The notes under the pieces are model-generated. The model searched no databases, was not told the DNA's origin, and saw nothing but the letters and a program-made list of their open reading frames with translations. From the NCBI RefSeq assembly GCF_006459125.1, contig NZ_CP041070.1, forward strand, positions 1,674,001 to 1,738,000: DNA of 64,000 nt, written 5' to 3'. Position numbers and translations under genes: made by a program. Source of the stretch: Halarcobacter anaerophilus (lineage in GTDB: Bacteria > Campylobacterota > Campylobacteria > Campylobacterales > Arcobacteraceae). Shown piece by piece: positions 25,967 through 34,999 of this stretch. Numbering within the stretch: position 1 is the stretch's first letter; each line of letters starts with the position of its first letter.

Positions 25967-26161
25967 CTAATTTGCAGAGTATGGTACTTCTTTCCCATCA
26001 GGGAAAAGTTTGCAAGCTAAATCCCCTACTATATTTCCAGTTTCAAATATAGCTTGGACTTGCTCATCTGGTGGTGTTAATACACTTGGCTTGTATTTTT
26101 TAAGCCAAAGTGCTTTGGGACATTGGATACCTTTTGTGTAGAGGGATTTAGATAGGTTCAT
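25967..26161 (-). pseudogene. N-terminal stub of a DUF2779 (RecB-like) protein
   Basis: 64 aa, beginning MNLSKSLYTKGIQCPKALWL, the N-terminus of DUF2779 proteins (normally several hundred residues, Cas4/RecB-like with the same CPxxLWL start). The frame stops after KEVPYSAN and no continuation is visible in the other frames. Its ATG overlaps the TAA of the ABC-3C ATPase (TAATG), so it is coupled to that operon. Likely a decayed accessory gene or the neighbour cut when the cassette border formed. Confidence 0.65.
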
Positions 26162-28641
26162 TATTCAAGTGTTCCATAATCTGAAAACTTAAAAGATTGT
26201 ACATTCTCTTCACCAAATTTATTCAACATAAATTTATAGATTCTTTCATCATGTGTTGATATAAAAAACTGTTTATTTGTTTGATTTTGAATAGAACGAA
26301 TAATATCCACTAAAGAGTGAATATTAATATCATCCATATTTTGAATAGGATCATCAAGAAAAATTGAATCTAAATTACTCCATTGTTGTTTTATTGCAAA
26401 AGTTAAAAATATACTTAATGCTAATACATTATTTTGAGCTGAACTAAAAATATAAGATGGACTATGTTTTTTACCACTTTCTCCTTGAACTTCAAACACA
26501 AGCCTATTGACACCGTCCTTTGTCTCTTTTATAGTTAAATCATTCATATAAATATTTGGATTAAGATAATGGTAAAATTTACTAATAGTATCTTTATAGT
26601 TTGCTAATAGGATTTGTGTTTCATTATCTATAGCTAGTTTAATAGAATCTTTCAAATTTGAATAATCATTATCTATTTGTAATAATTTTCTTTTTTTAGT
26701 ATTTAAAAGTTCTAGTTGTAATATTAATTTATCTATTTGTTTTTTTTGCTCATTATTGTCTATTTCAAGTATAAGTTTATCAATCAATTCTTTGACTTTT
26801 TCAAATTCATCTAATTTCAAAATTACTTTTTTATACTCATCTTTTGTATCTCTATAAAAAATATTTATGTCCTCAAGAGATATCACTTTATACTTTTCTT
26901 TTAACGTATTATAGTCTTCTGTGTCTCTCTTTAGAGTTGAAAAATCATCATAAATACTTTTAATATTATTTTTATAATAATCTATACTCATACCCTCGTT
27001 AAAAAACTTTGAAGAAGTTATATCTTGTAAATAGTTTACTTTAAAGTTTTGATACTCTTGAATCTTGATATTCAATAATTGTAAATTTTCATTAACAATT
27101 TTATTAGATTCTATTAATTTATCATATTCTTTGCTTTGAAATAAAAGAGTTTTATATTGTTCTCGATATTTATTTTTAATATTTTCACATATTTCTAATA
27201 AAGTTTTTTCTTCATCATTTAGCCATACAGAGTTTGTTTCAATCAAGTTCTTTGTTGTTTTTATTGATTTATTGATTTCATTAAATTCTTCACTTTGATT
27301 TTTTTCAAGTTTAAAAGTTAATTTATCTATTGTATTATTTATGTCAAACTCATTTTCACATACAGGGCAATTTTTTAATTCTTTATTCTCTTTATCTTCT
27401 AAGAACTTCTTAGCCATATAATATAATTCTTTTTTTATAGATGAAATTCGTTGTAAATCCTCTTCTAACCTGTTTAAAGTATTTTTTTGTTCCCTTTGAA
27501 TTTTTAATGAGTTAAAATATTGATTTACTCTTTCTAAATATTGATTTCCATAATCAGCCAGCGTTCTTATTTGATCTTCTGATTTTTCAAATTTATTAAA
27601 AAAAGAATGAGATTTAGCCATGGAATCAAGTTTTTCTAATTCTAAATTTACCTTCTTTATATCTTCTTGCTTGGTTATAAAAATATCAAAATTCTTAATA
27701 TTATTTTCTATATTATCAACATACACTTTTTTGTCAAATTTATATATGAACTCTTTATATTCACGATATTGTTTTTCAACTAAATCTTTCTTTTGTAGCA
27801 TAGGTTCTTTTATTGTAAAGTTTTGTTTTAATTTTTCTAAATCATTAAGCGTTTTTTCTAAAAAAAGTTTCTTTTGATTTTTATTTTTATACAGTTCTAA
27901 AAAACTACTTTTTACTTCTGATAAATTATTAATTTTAACTGTTTTATCAAAATTCTTTAGTTCTAAAAGTGATTGATTAAAATCTATATCTGAAGATACT
28001 AATTTTGCACTTTTAACTTTTATATCATTATCAATGACTGTAATGTTTTCTTGAATATCCTTTAATTCATCTTTTAAATATTGTTGTGAAGATTTAATAT
28101 GTTCATCATATTCTTTAAAAGAGGATAATCCAAATAAATCAACAATCGTTCTATATCTATCTCCATCTTTTGTATGTCTAATAAAATCACTAATTAGTTC
28201 CTGAGACAATAAAATTGAATAGTTAAAACTTTTATCAAATTGTATATCTTTTTTAAACTTGTTCTTAACTAATATAGAATCAATCTTGTTTTCAACTTGT
28301 CCATTAATATTTAAGATACCTTCATCATAATCATTACTATCATGATCTTTAATAAATCTTTTTATCTTAGAACCGTCATCAAAAACTATTTTTATACCAT
28401 CATTAATATTACTAGATGCAAAAGTATTTCTTAAGACTGAATACTCTTTTCTTTCTCTTCCTTCTGTTTTTTCGTAACGCTCAATCTTACCTGTTAATCC
28501 CCATTCAATACCATCAAAAAAAGATGTCTTACCAAAACCATTTCGTGCATAAAGTAATACAATTTTTTTATTGGTATCAATTTTAAAAGTTTCATTTTGG
28601 TATGCCCTAAAATTAGCAAATTGTATTTCTTTAATTTTCAT
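26161..28641 (-). CDS. ABC-3C system Rad50/SMC-like ATPase
   Basis: 826 aa. Walker A ARNGFGKT at about 32-39 inside KIVLLYARNGFGKTSFFDG, long coiled coils, a zinc-hook-like CPVC (about C425/C428), ABC signature region PSYIFSSAQNNVLALSIFL, Walker B SIFLDDPIQNMDD and a switch histidine in FFISTHDERIY. I set the start at ATG 28641 with GAGGAG upstream; ATG 28644 is an alternative. It overlaps the middle-component gene by 11 nt. In ABC-three-component systems this ATPase is thought to sense nucleic-acid damage or invasion and license the effector. Confidence 0.87.
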   Translation of the reverse strand: MKIKEIQFANFRAYQNETFKIDTNKKIVLLYARNGFGKTSFFDGIEWGLTGKIERYEKTEGRERKEYSVLRNTFASSNINDGIKIVFDDGSKIKRFIKDHDSNDYDEGILNINGQVENKIDSILVKNKFKKDIQFDKSFNYSILLSQELISDFIRHTKDGDRYRTIVDLFGLSSFKEYDEHIKSSQQYLKDELKDIQENITVIDNDIKVKSAKLVSSDIDFNQSLLELKNFDKTVKINNLSEVKSSFLELYKNKNQKKLFLEKTLNDLEKLKQNFTIKEPMLQKKDLVEKQYREYKEFIYKFDKKVYVDNIENNIKNFDIFITKQEDIKKVNLELEKLDSMAKSHSFFNKFEKSEDQIRTLADYGNQYLERVNQYFNSLKIQREQKNTLNRLEEDLQRISSIKKELYYMAKKFLEDKENKELKNCPVCENEFDINNTIDKLTFKLEKNQSEEFNEINKSIKTTKNLIETNSVWLNDEEKTLLEICENIKNKYREQYKTLLFQSKEYDKLIESNKIVNENLQLLNIKIQEYQNFKVNYLQDITSSKFFNEGMSIDYYKNNIKSIYDDFSTLKRDTEDYNTLKEKYKVISLEDINIFYRDTKDEYKKVILKLDEFEKVKELIDKLILEIDNNEQKKQIDKLILQLELLNTKKRKLLQIDNDYSNLKDSIKLAIDNETQILLANYKDTISKFYHYLNPNIYMNDLTIKETKDGVNRLVFEVQGESGKKHSPSYIFSSAQNNVLALSIFLTFAIKQQWSNLDSIFLDDPIQNMDDINIHSLVDIIRSIQNQTNKQFFISTHDERIYKFMLNKFGEENVQSFKFSDYGTLE

Positions 28642-29194
28642 CATTATACTCCTCAAGAAGCTTATCAATGTGATTCTTTATTTTCTCTGATTCTATTATG
28701 TTTTGTATATTTTCAGTTAGGGTAAAAGATTCAAGTACTTTAGATTTTTCACTATATTTAAATATCTTTTGCTTGACTGATTGATCATTTGAAATAGCAA
28801 GGATATCACCACTAAAATCAAATTTAGAGAATAATGGTACTTGTTTCTCTAAGTCTTTTTTTATACCATCGTTATTTTCTAAATCTTTAGTATAGACAAT
28901 ATATTTTTTACAACAAAACTTATTTGACTCAATATCATTAATCAATTTTTTATCAACTTTTTTATTTACTAAAAATATTATATACATATTCCACATAAGA
29001 TTTTGTTCTAAATTATATGCTGATAAATTAGCTTGAATTTTACCTGCAACAAAATCTTGAACATCCTGCCACTGTTTTTTGAGATTATCAATATTCTCAA
29101 ATTTTTTTATGATAATTAAATTTTTATTTTCATTAAATATTTTTAATTCTTCATAATTATCATCAATATTTATTAAAGTATCATTATTCAACAT
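28631..29194 (-). CDS. ABC-3C system middle component (MC1-like)
   Basis: 187 aa. LEQNLMWNMYIIFLVN, a central acidic IESNKFCCKKYIV block and a helical tail fit the MC1 family, which pairs with a Rad50-like ATPase and an effector in ABC-three-component systems. No catalytic motif is visible; it is expected to be an adaptor. It lies 8 nt after the SMEK gene and overlaps the ATPase start, so the three form one translational unit. Family name assigned from memory of the pattern. Confidence 0.75.
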   Translation of the reverse strand: MLNNDTLINIDDNYEELKIFNENKNLIIIKKFENIDNLKKQWQDVQDFVAGKIQANLSAYNLEQNLMWNMYIIFLVNKKVDKKLINDIESNKFCCKKYIVYTKDLENNDGIKKDLEKQVPLFSKFDFSGDILAISNDQSVKQKIFKYSEKSKVLESFTLTENIQNIIESEKIKNHIDKLLEEYNDEN

Positions 29195-29202
29195 ATTGCT
29201 TC

Positions 29203-30498
29203 CTATATAATTTTTTTTGCATTTTCATATTCTGAGATATTTGATATACATTCACCACATTTAAATTCAATTTTTTGTTCACTTTTCAGCTCCATAAAAT
29301 CAAAATGGTGTCGTAGTGTGTTAGTAGAGTCACTATTTGTAAAATCTGTAACAATTCGATCAACTTGTTGAACTACATTACCTAATAGTCCATCTATACA
29401 TTTATCACAGTTTATGCCTCCATTATTTTTTAAAGAGGTAAGGTAACAAATCCCATTATCAATTTGACAATTAGATTGTATTGAGATATATTCTGCTATT
29501 TTGCCTATGTGATATTCCAATGGTTTTATCACTCTTGGAGAATTAAAAAGCCATGCTTTATAATCCTTTATTCTAAGTTCCATATTCTTATTTGTTGGAA
29601 AAGCGAACGATTCTGAACTATAATATTTTGAAAGTATATTAAAAGATATAAACTTTACTAAAGATTGGTTCTTATCGTGTATGTTTTTTACGTGTGTCGC
29701 TGTTTCACAATCAATTTGTTTTAGAATATCAAGTAATAAATCTAAATTACACATGAAATATTCTTTAGTTACAACTAGACTTTTATTAAGCTTTGTTTTT
29801 ATTGAAACATTAGAAATCTCTTTTATCTCAAATTCAATAGAAGTAATTGCATCTTCAAAACTATTTATCAATGATTCTTCGACTTTAAAAAGTTTAAAAA
29901 TTGATTCTAGATCCTCATTACTTTGTAAATTTTCTATATTAACTAACAAATCACTAAAATCTTTGAGTTTAGAAGGTATATTTTTTACTCCAAGTTCTTT
30001 TTCTAATTCATCAATTTTACTTGGTTTATATTTATCTAATAAATAATAAATCTCTATATCAAAGGTTGTATACTTATAAAAATCTGATTTTTGAAATAGA
30101 TATTTAAATGAAGTTTGATATTTATCTAAAAGAAATTTATTATCTGTACCTTTTTCTTCATAAAAATGACTAATTGTTTTAAAAAATTTTCGGTATGGAA
30201 GCTTTTTAAATTTTTTTATCGTATCAACAAATTTCTCTTTAGTTCTGTTGCTTGTGATTTGAATACATTTATTTTTATTTAAAGAAACTAAATCTATTGC
30301 AACAAAATTTTTTTCCTCTGAAAAGTTCGTATTTTCAAAATGTGAATCTTTGTATAGGATATTTAATATATCTCTAAAAAAATTTTCACCATATAACTTT
30401 AAATTATGATGATTAAGAGATGTTTCCAATTTAATTTTAGCTTGAAAAATTGCTATTTTTTCTTTTATTTGTTCAATATAGTCTTCTCTTGATAACAC
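29203..30498 (-). CDS. SMEK-domain protein, predicted ABC-3C effector/sensor
   Basis: 431 aa. N-terminal SMEK-type domain (about 1-110): REDYIEQIKEKIAIFQAKI, then E38 (YGENFFRDILNILY), D69 (FVAIDLVS) and Q80-T82 (CIQITS). The E...D...QxT spacing is restriction-endonuclease-like, though the usual lysine is a threonine. The C-terminal part has C364xxC367 and C414xxC417, a possible zinc-binding pair, and a RHHFDF block. Start is GTG. It is first in the operon, with TATAAT about 32-37 bp upstream inside an SbcC gene remnant. Confidence 0.75.
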   Translation of the reverse strand: MLSREDYIEQIKEKIAIFQAKIKLETSLNHHNLKLYGENFFRDILNILYKDSHFENTNFSEEKNFVAIDLVSLNKNKCIQITSNRTKEKFVDTIKKFKKLPYRKFFKTISHFYEEKGTDNKFLLDKYQTSFKYLFQKSDFYKYTTFDIEIYYLLDKYKPSKIDELEKELGVKNIPSKLKDFSDLLVNIENLQSNEDLESIFKLFKVEESLINSFEDAITSIEFEIKEISNVSIKTKLNKSLVVTKEYFMCNLDLLLDILKQIDCETATHVKNIHDKNQSLVKFISFNILSKYYSSESFAFPTNKNMELRIKDYKAWLFNSPRVIKPLEYHIGKIAEYISIQSNCQIDNGICYLTSLKNNGGINCDKCIDGLLGNVVQQVDRIVTDFTNSDSTNTLRHHFDFMELKSEQKIEFKCGECISNISEYENAKKII

Positions 30499-30513
30499 AA
30501 TGATTTCTTCCCC

Positions 30514-30626
30514 TTATTTATTATCTAATATTATATTACTCGTCCCATCACCCTTAGGCTCTACCTTTATCGGCAATGGGATTCTTGTCTTTAGTGCTTC
30601 CGCATAAGAAATCACACCTACAACTC
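30514..30626 (-). pseudogene. C-terminal remnant of an E. coli-type SbcC gene
   Basis: In a frame shifted from sbcC the minus strand reads VVGVISYAEALKTRIP then LPIKVEPKGDGTSNII and a TAA stop. This closely follows the C-terminus of E. coli SbcC (GVISHVEAMKERIPVQIKV, recalled from memory). The present sbcC is a different, Rad50-like type that ends with a TAG inside this stretch. The remnant has no start of its own and now holds the -10 box of the ABC-3C operon. Confidence 0.65.
30530..30535 (-). promoter_or_regulatory. Putative -10 box of the ABC-3C operon
   Basis: TATAAT on the minus strand, about 32 bases upstream of the GTG of the SMEK gene, lying within the SbcC remnant. The AGGGGAAG ribosome-binding site is 10-15 bases before the GTG. 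Confidence 0.45.
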
Positions 30627-32987
30627 CACAACTCTTTCAAACATCTCTTTTATCTCCATCTCATGACTTATCAAAAATATCTGTCGATACTGTTCTTTTA
30701 TGGTATGAAAGGCTTCTAGTATCTCCATACGTCTTGCTTCATCTTGGCTTCCAAATACTTCATCAAAAGCTAAAAATCCTATTTGAGAGCTTCCGCTTAG
30801 TTCATTTAGGGTTTTTGATATAGCTATACGCAAAACTAAGTTTGCCAAGTCTATTTCACCGCCACTAAATCTTTCTATCGGGTACTTTTTGCCCTCATCA
30901 TAGATAAAAAAGTCAAAGTCGTTTGATACTTCTATGTGTTGGTATTTACCTTTGGTTATTTGGGCATACATACTTGAAGCTATGTCGGATATTCTTGGGG
31001 CTACTTTTGAGTTGAGTTTTGTTTTAAACTCGCTTAGGCTTATTTTGATTTTGTCGTAGTCTATTAGGTCGTCTTTTTTTGTCTGTACTTTTGCCAGCTG
31101 TTTATCGTCATTGTCCAAGCTTGCCTGTACGGTTTTTATCTCACCCTCTAGGGTTGCTATATCAACATTTAGTTTATTTAGTTGGGCTGTTTTTTCATCT
31201 TTTTTTATTATATGTTCGTCAAACTCTTTTTGTTTATTTTGGTGATTTTTCTCATTATAATCTATTTGTTTATAGTCTATCTCTTTTTTATCATAGTTTT
31301 CATTTAGCGAAACTACCTGTTTTACGGTGTTTTCTAGCTCTTGTTTCACATTGATATATCGTTTTAGCATAGTCTCAAGAGATTTTAGAGTTTCATATTT
31401 TGGCTGTAGTGTATTAAAGCTGTTTTCCAAAGCTTTATGTATGTTTTCATCATATTTATACTGCTCTAGTTTTGCCAGTTCATCATTGTTTATTTTGCCC
31501 TTTTGCTCTATGGTTTGAAGATGAATGCTTAACTCTTGCAAATCTTTTTGTTTGCTTAGCATTAGAGTGTTTTTATTTGACAGTTCTATTTGCTCTTTTT
31601 CTTGAGTTTGTATGCTGTTTTCCCACTCTTTTCTACTCTCTTCTACTATTTTTAATTCAAGTTTTAATTTTGTGATTTTTTCATCTTGAATGTGTTTTAT
31701 GATACCGTTTAAAGAGTTTATTACATTGTCATACTCTTCTAAAAGAGGTCTGGTACAAGTAGGACAGCTAGACTCTCTGCCCAAAGCTTGGATATTTTCT
31801 ATTTTTGCCGTCGTATCGTTTATAACTCTTTGTTCGGCAAAGAGTTTTGAGTTTACCTCTTTCTCTTTTGTCTGTATCTCTTGATAAGTGCTTTTGCTTT
31901 GATTTATATAAGTATTTATTTGCTTTAGTTTATTACTTAACTCTTCATAGCCCTCGCACTCTTTTTCAAGCTGTGCCAAATCTTTTTTTATCTTTTTATA
32001 CTGTTCTCTTAGACTCTCCTGCTCTTTTAAAAGTCCCTCTTTTTTAAGGTGATACTCTTTTAGCTGTGTTTGTTCTTTTAGTTTTTGTTGTAGCTCTTCG
32101 TATTGTTGTTTGATGGGTTCTAAAGCTTTGTACTCTTTTTGTTTGTTATCCAAATCTTCAAGCTCTTTTGAGAGTTTTGATTGATTTTGTAAAGATGAGT
32201 TAATAGAGTTTTTAAGAAGTTCAAGTTCACCAAAGAGTTTTTGCTTTTGCTCTTTTGTTTTATTAAAAACTTCAAGCTCTTTTTTTATATCAATCTCTTT
32301 TAGTTTTATACTATCTAACTCTTTGCCTTGGATAACAGAGGCTTTATTTAGCTCTTTTTTCGCCTCAAGATTTTGTTTAATCTGCTCTTTTTTAAGCTCT
32401 TTTTCCTCTTTGCTTAGTAGCACTTCCGCAAAAGCTGAAATCTCTCTTTTTAGCTCTCTGCTTTTTTCTATCAATTCTTTTTCTATATAGTCGATTTTTT
32501 CCAAGCCCAAAAGCTTTCTTATCATTCTTTTTCTATCTTCAGGCTTGCTGTTGCTAAGACTTGTAAGCTCTTTTTGACTGGCAAAAAGTGTATGAAGAAA
32601 CGCCTCTTTGTTCATCTTGGTTAGTTTTATAATAGAAGCTGTTACCTCTTTGGCTCCGCTTGTTATTAGTTCACCGTTTTTATAGAGTTTTGCATTTGCA
32701 GTTAAGGCTTTGCCTCTAAACTCCCTTACGACTCTATACTCAATGCTATCAAACTCAAAAAGAAGTTCAACTACTACGACATCTTTTGTTGAGGCATTGG
32801 CATTTCGCACAATCTCTTTATAACCTCTATCTTTAAACTCTCCGTAAAGGGCAAAAAGTATTGCTTCGAAAATAGTTGATTTTCCGCTACCGTTTTTCCC
32901 TATTATTCCTACTAATCCCTCTTCAAAATCTATCTCAAACTTGACATATCTTTTAAAGTTTTCCAAGCAAAGCTTACAAAGTATCAT
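30618..32987 (-). CDS. sbcC: SbcC/Rad50-like exonuclease subunit
   Basis: 789 aa. Walker A GIIGKNGSGKS, long coiled coils, zinc hook CPTC (within ESSCPTCTRPL), signature FSGGEIDLANLVLRIA and Walker B IGFLAFDEVFGSQD. With SbcD it opens DNA hairpins and trims protein-blocked ends. I set the start at ATG 32987, six bases after GAGGAGG, rather than an upstream ATG inside that region. It overlaps sbcD by 14 nt. The C-terminus is Rad50-like (LISHEMEIKEMFERVVEL) and is followed at once by the remnant of another SbcC type. Confidence 0.9.
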   Translation of the reverse strand: MILCKLCLENFKRYVKFEIDFEEGLVGIIGKNGSGKSTIFEAILFALYGEFKDRGYKEIVRNANASTKDVVVVELLFEFDSIEYRVVREFRGKALTANAKLYKNGELITSGAKEVTASIIKLTKMNKEAFLHTLFASQKELTSLSNSKPEDRKRMIRKLLGLEKIDYIEKELIEKSRELKREISAFAEVLLSKEEKELKKEQIKQNLEAKKELNKASVIQGKELDSIKLKEIDIKKELEVFNKTKEQKQKLFGELELLKNSINSSLQNQSKLSKELEDLDNKQKEYKALEPIKQQYEELQQKLKEQTQLKEYHLKKEGLLKEQESLREQYKKIKKDLAQLEKECEGYEELSNKLKQINTYINQSKSTYQEIQTKEKEVNSKLFAEQRVINDTTAKIENIQALGRESSCPTCTRPLLEEYDNVINSLNGIIKHIQDEKITKLKLELKIVEESRKEWENSIQTQEKEQIELSNKNTLMLSKQKDLQELSIHLQTIEQKGKINNDELAKLEQYKYDENIHKALENSFNTLQPKYETLKSLETMLKRYINVKQELENTVKQVVSLNENYDKKEIDYKQIDYNEKNHQNKQKEFDEHIIKKDEKTAQLNKLNVDIATLEGEIKTVQASLDNDDKQLAKVQTKKDDLIDYDKIKISLSEFKTKLNSKVAPRISDIASSMYAQITKGKYQHIEVSNDFDFFIYDEGKKYPIERFSGGEIDLANLVLRIAISKTLNELSGSSQIGFLAFDEVFGSQDEARRMEILEAFHTIKEQYRQIFLISHEMEIKEMFERVVEL

Positions 32988-34095
32988 CGTAAGCCTCCTC
33001 ATATTTTGAAAATAGTTCTTGGATTTTTGGTTTTAAGCGGTCGTATTCTTTGTCTTCACTCTGCTCTTTTATATGCTCTAAAAAATACTCTTCCAAAGAC
33101 AAAGCTTGAATATCATCCAAAGTTGCACTCTCGTTTGAGTCTTTTTTAAACTCTCTTTTAACCGTCACACTCATGGCGTCGGCAAAGAGTTTTTTTATAT
33201 CGCTGTTTTGTATATCTATTGACTGCATAGTAGTTAGATTTTGAAGTTTTACTTCTACTATGGCATCTTTTGTATCGCTTAAATCAAGAGTTTCAATACT
33301 CTTTTCATACTCTTGACAATCCACCGTTTTAGTAATAATCGGTCGTATTTTTATCTCTTTATATTCAACTTTTACTTTATCATCCAACTCTACAAGAGCA
33401 TATCCCTTTGAGTTTCTTTTGTCATTTAGACTTGTGCGTTCTGTTGAACCGCTGTAGAAGACGTTTTCATATTTTCCTACATTTCCAAAACCGTGCCAAT
33501 GCCCCAGTGCCACATAATCCATCTTTTCAAAAAGATACTCTTTTGAACTTGGATATACCCACTCTCCAAACTCCTGCATCAAATACCAAGCCCCTACACT
33601 ACAGTGCATCATCATAATATTTTTTTTAGTGCTGTTTATATTATCTTCACATAGATTTATCTGCTCTTGGGCTTTGGTTTCATCATTCATGTGAGGAAGC
33701 GTATGAAAGATGATATTGTCAAACTCTACTTTTTTGTACTCTTGTTCATAAGATACATATACATTTTCAAAATCTTCAAAAATCTTTAAAATTGGACTGC
33801 TTAGGTTTGTTCTTGGTGTTGAGTGATTACCTGCAATCATAATAATAGGAATATTTAAAGCATTTAGCCTTTTAAACTCTTTTAGAGCAAAGGTTATGGC
33901 TCTGTTGCTTGGAGAGCTTCTATGAAACAAATCTCCCGTATGTATTACAAAATCAGGTTTTAGTTTTTCTATATCCTCTACAACTTGTGAGAAAGCATCG
34001 TAGAAGTCTGCTTCTCTTTGGTTTATATTCTCTTCATTTACAATATCTAAATCATTGTAACCCAAATGCGTATCACTAAAATGTATTATTTTCAA
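32974..34095 (-). CDS. sbcD: SbcD/Mre11-like nuclease subunit
   Basis: 373 aa. Calcineurin-like phosphoesterase motifs: IIHFSDTHLG (D8, H10), VIHTGDLFH, IAGNHSTPR, MMHCSV and ALGHWHGF. Forms the nuclease with SbcC. The C-terminal capping domain is longer than in the minimal enzyme and acidic. First of the sbcD-sbcC pair; the remnant and ABC-3C operon lie downstream. Confidence 0.93.
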   Translation of the reverse strand: MKIIHFSDTHLGYNDLDIVNEENINQREADFYDAFSQVVEDIEKLKPDFVIHTGDLFHRSSPSNRAITFALKEFKRLNALNIPIIMIAGNHSTPRTNLSSPILKIFEDFENVYVSYEQEYKKVEFDNIIFHTLPHMNDETKAQEQINLCEDNINSTKKNIMMMHCSVGAWYLMQEFGEWVYPSSKEYLFEKMDYVALGHWHGFGNVGKYENVFYSGSTERTSLNDKRNSKGYALVELDDKVKVEYKEIKIRPIITKTVDCQEYEKSIETLDLSDTKDAIVEVKLQNLTTMQSIDIQNSDIKKLFADAMSVTVKREFKKDSNESATLDDIQALSLEEYFLEHIKEQSEDKEYDRLKPKIQELFSKYEEAYDDTL

Positions 34096-34350
34096 TTTTA
34101 TCTCTTAATCTCTTATTTGATAACTATTATATAATTTGTATTATTAATTATTATTATAAAAGAAGCCCAAATTTCGATATTTAGGTCTTTGCGTCACTTT
34201 TTTGTGACGAAATAAATAAAATTTTATTAGATATAAAATATTTTCTTATTTTATATAAAGTTTCTCTTTCATCTTTTTTATATAAACAATTTAGTATTAT
34301 AAATCTCTTTTTTATCATGTATTAATAATTATTATTGAAAGGATTAAATA
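34096..34350. promoter_or_regulatory. 255-bp AT-rich divergent intergenic region with hairpin CGTCAC-N6-GTGACG
   Basis: Between sbcD (minus) and the UPF0323 gene (plus). It holds a perfect 6-bp inverted repeat CGTCAC/GTGACG at 34192-34209 around six T, the only GC-rich spot in an otherwise A/T sequence, plus several TATAAT-like hexamers. No U-tract follows the hairpin, so it is more likely an operator than a terminator. No ORF seen. Confidence 0.45.
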
Positions 34351-34995
34351 TTGAAAAAAACTAATAAACATATTAAAAAATTTTCAAACTATGCTTTGGT
34401 AGGTGGACTTGGTGCTTTTTTAATCACAGGCTTGGCAGGGTGTGAAGATAAAAGTTCAAATAACCAAAATCAAGGTCAAAACGGAGCTGTTTCTCAAGCA
34501 ACACAAAAACAAAATGCTTTTGTAATCGTTGAACAAACTGCCCAAGGTCAGTATAAAATTGCAGAAGAGTTTCCGGCAAATAAAACAACTATTGTTTTAA
34601 GAAGTCCTGACGGAACTGAAAGAATTTTATCACAAGAAGAGATTGATAAACTTGTAAAAGATGAAGCTGCTAAAATCGATGCAGGAACTTCAGGTCTTAC
34701 AAATCCACAAATGAGTGAGGGAATGGGACTTGGTGGAGTTTTATTATCTTCTATTGCAGGAGCAATGCTGGGTTCTTGGATCGGTAATAAACTATTTAAC
34801 AATCAAAACTATCAAAACCAAAGAAAAGCTCAATATAAATCACCGCAAACATACAGCAGATCTCAAAGCTCTTTTTCAAAAGCTAAAACAGCTACAAGCA
34901 GCAGCACTAAAAAAAGCGGTTTCTTCGGAAGTAAATCGGGAACTTCAAAATCAGGCTCTTTCTTTGGAAGCGGCTCTAGAACATTTGGTGGATGA
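34351..34995 (+). CDS. UPF0323 family lipoprotein
   Basis: 214 aa with TTG start and AAAGGA upstream. Lipobox ITGLAGC (about residue 30); middle domain with FVIVEQTAQGQYKIAEEFP and LRSPDGTERILSQEEID; glycine-rich hydrophobic patch GLGGVLLSSIAGAMLGSWIGN; Ser/Lys/Gly-rich tail ending FGG. This is the Cj0371/HP0232 family. It pairs with the glutathionylspermidine-synthase-like gene as in C. jejuni (from memory). Function unclear. Confidence 0.85.
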   Translation: MKKTNKHIKKFSNYALVGGLGAFLITGLAGCEDKSSNNQNQGQNGAVSQATQKQNAFVIVEQTAQGQYKIAEEFPANKTTIVLRSPDGTERILSQEEIDKLVKDEAAKIDAGTSGLTNPQMSEGMGLGGVLLSSIAGAMLGSWIGNKLFNNQNYQNQRKAQYKSPQTYSRSQSSFSKAKTATSSSTKKSGFFGSKSGTSKSGSFFGSGSRTFGG

Positions 34996-34999
34996 TTAA

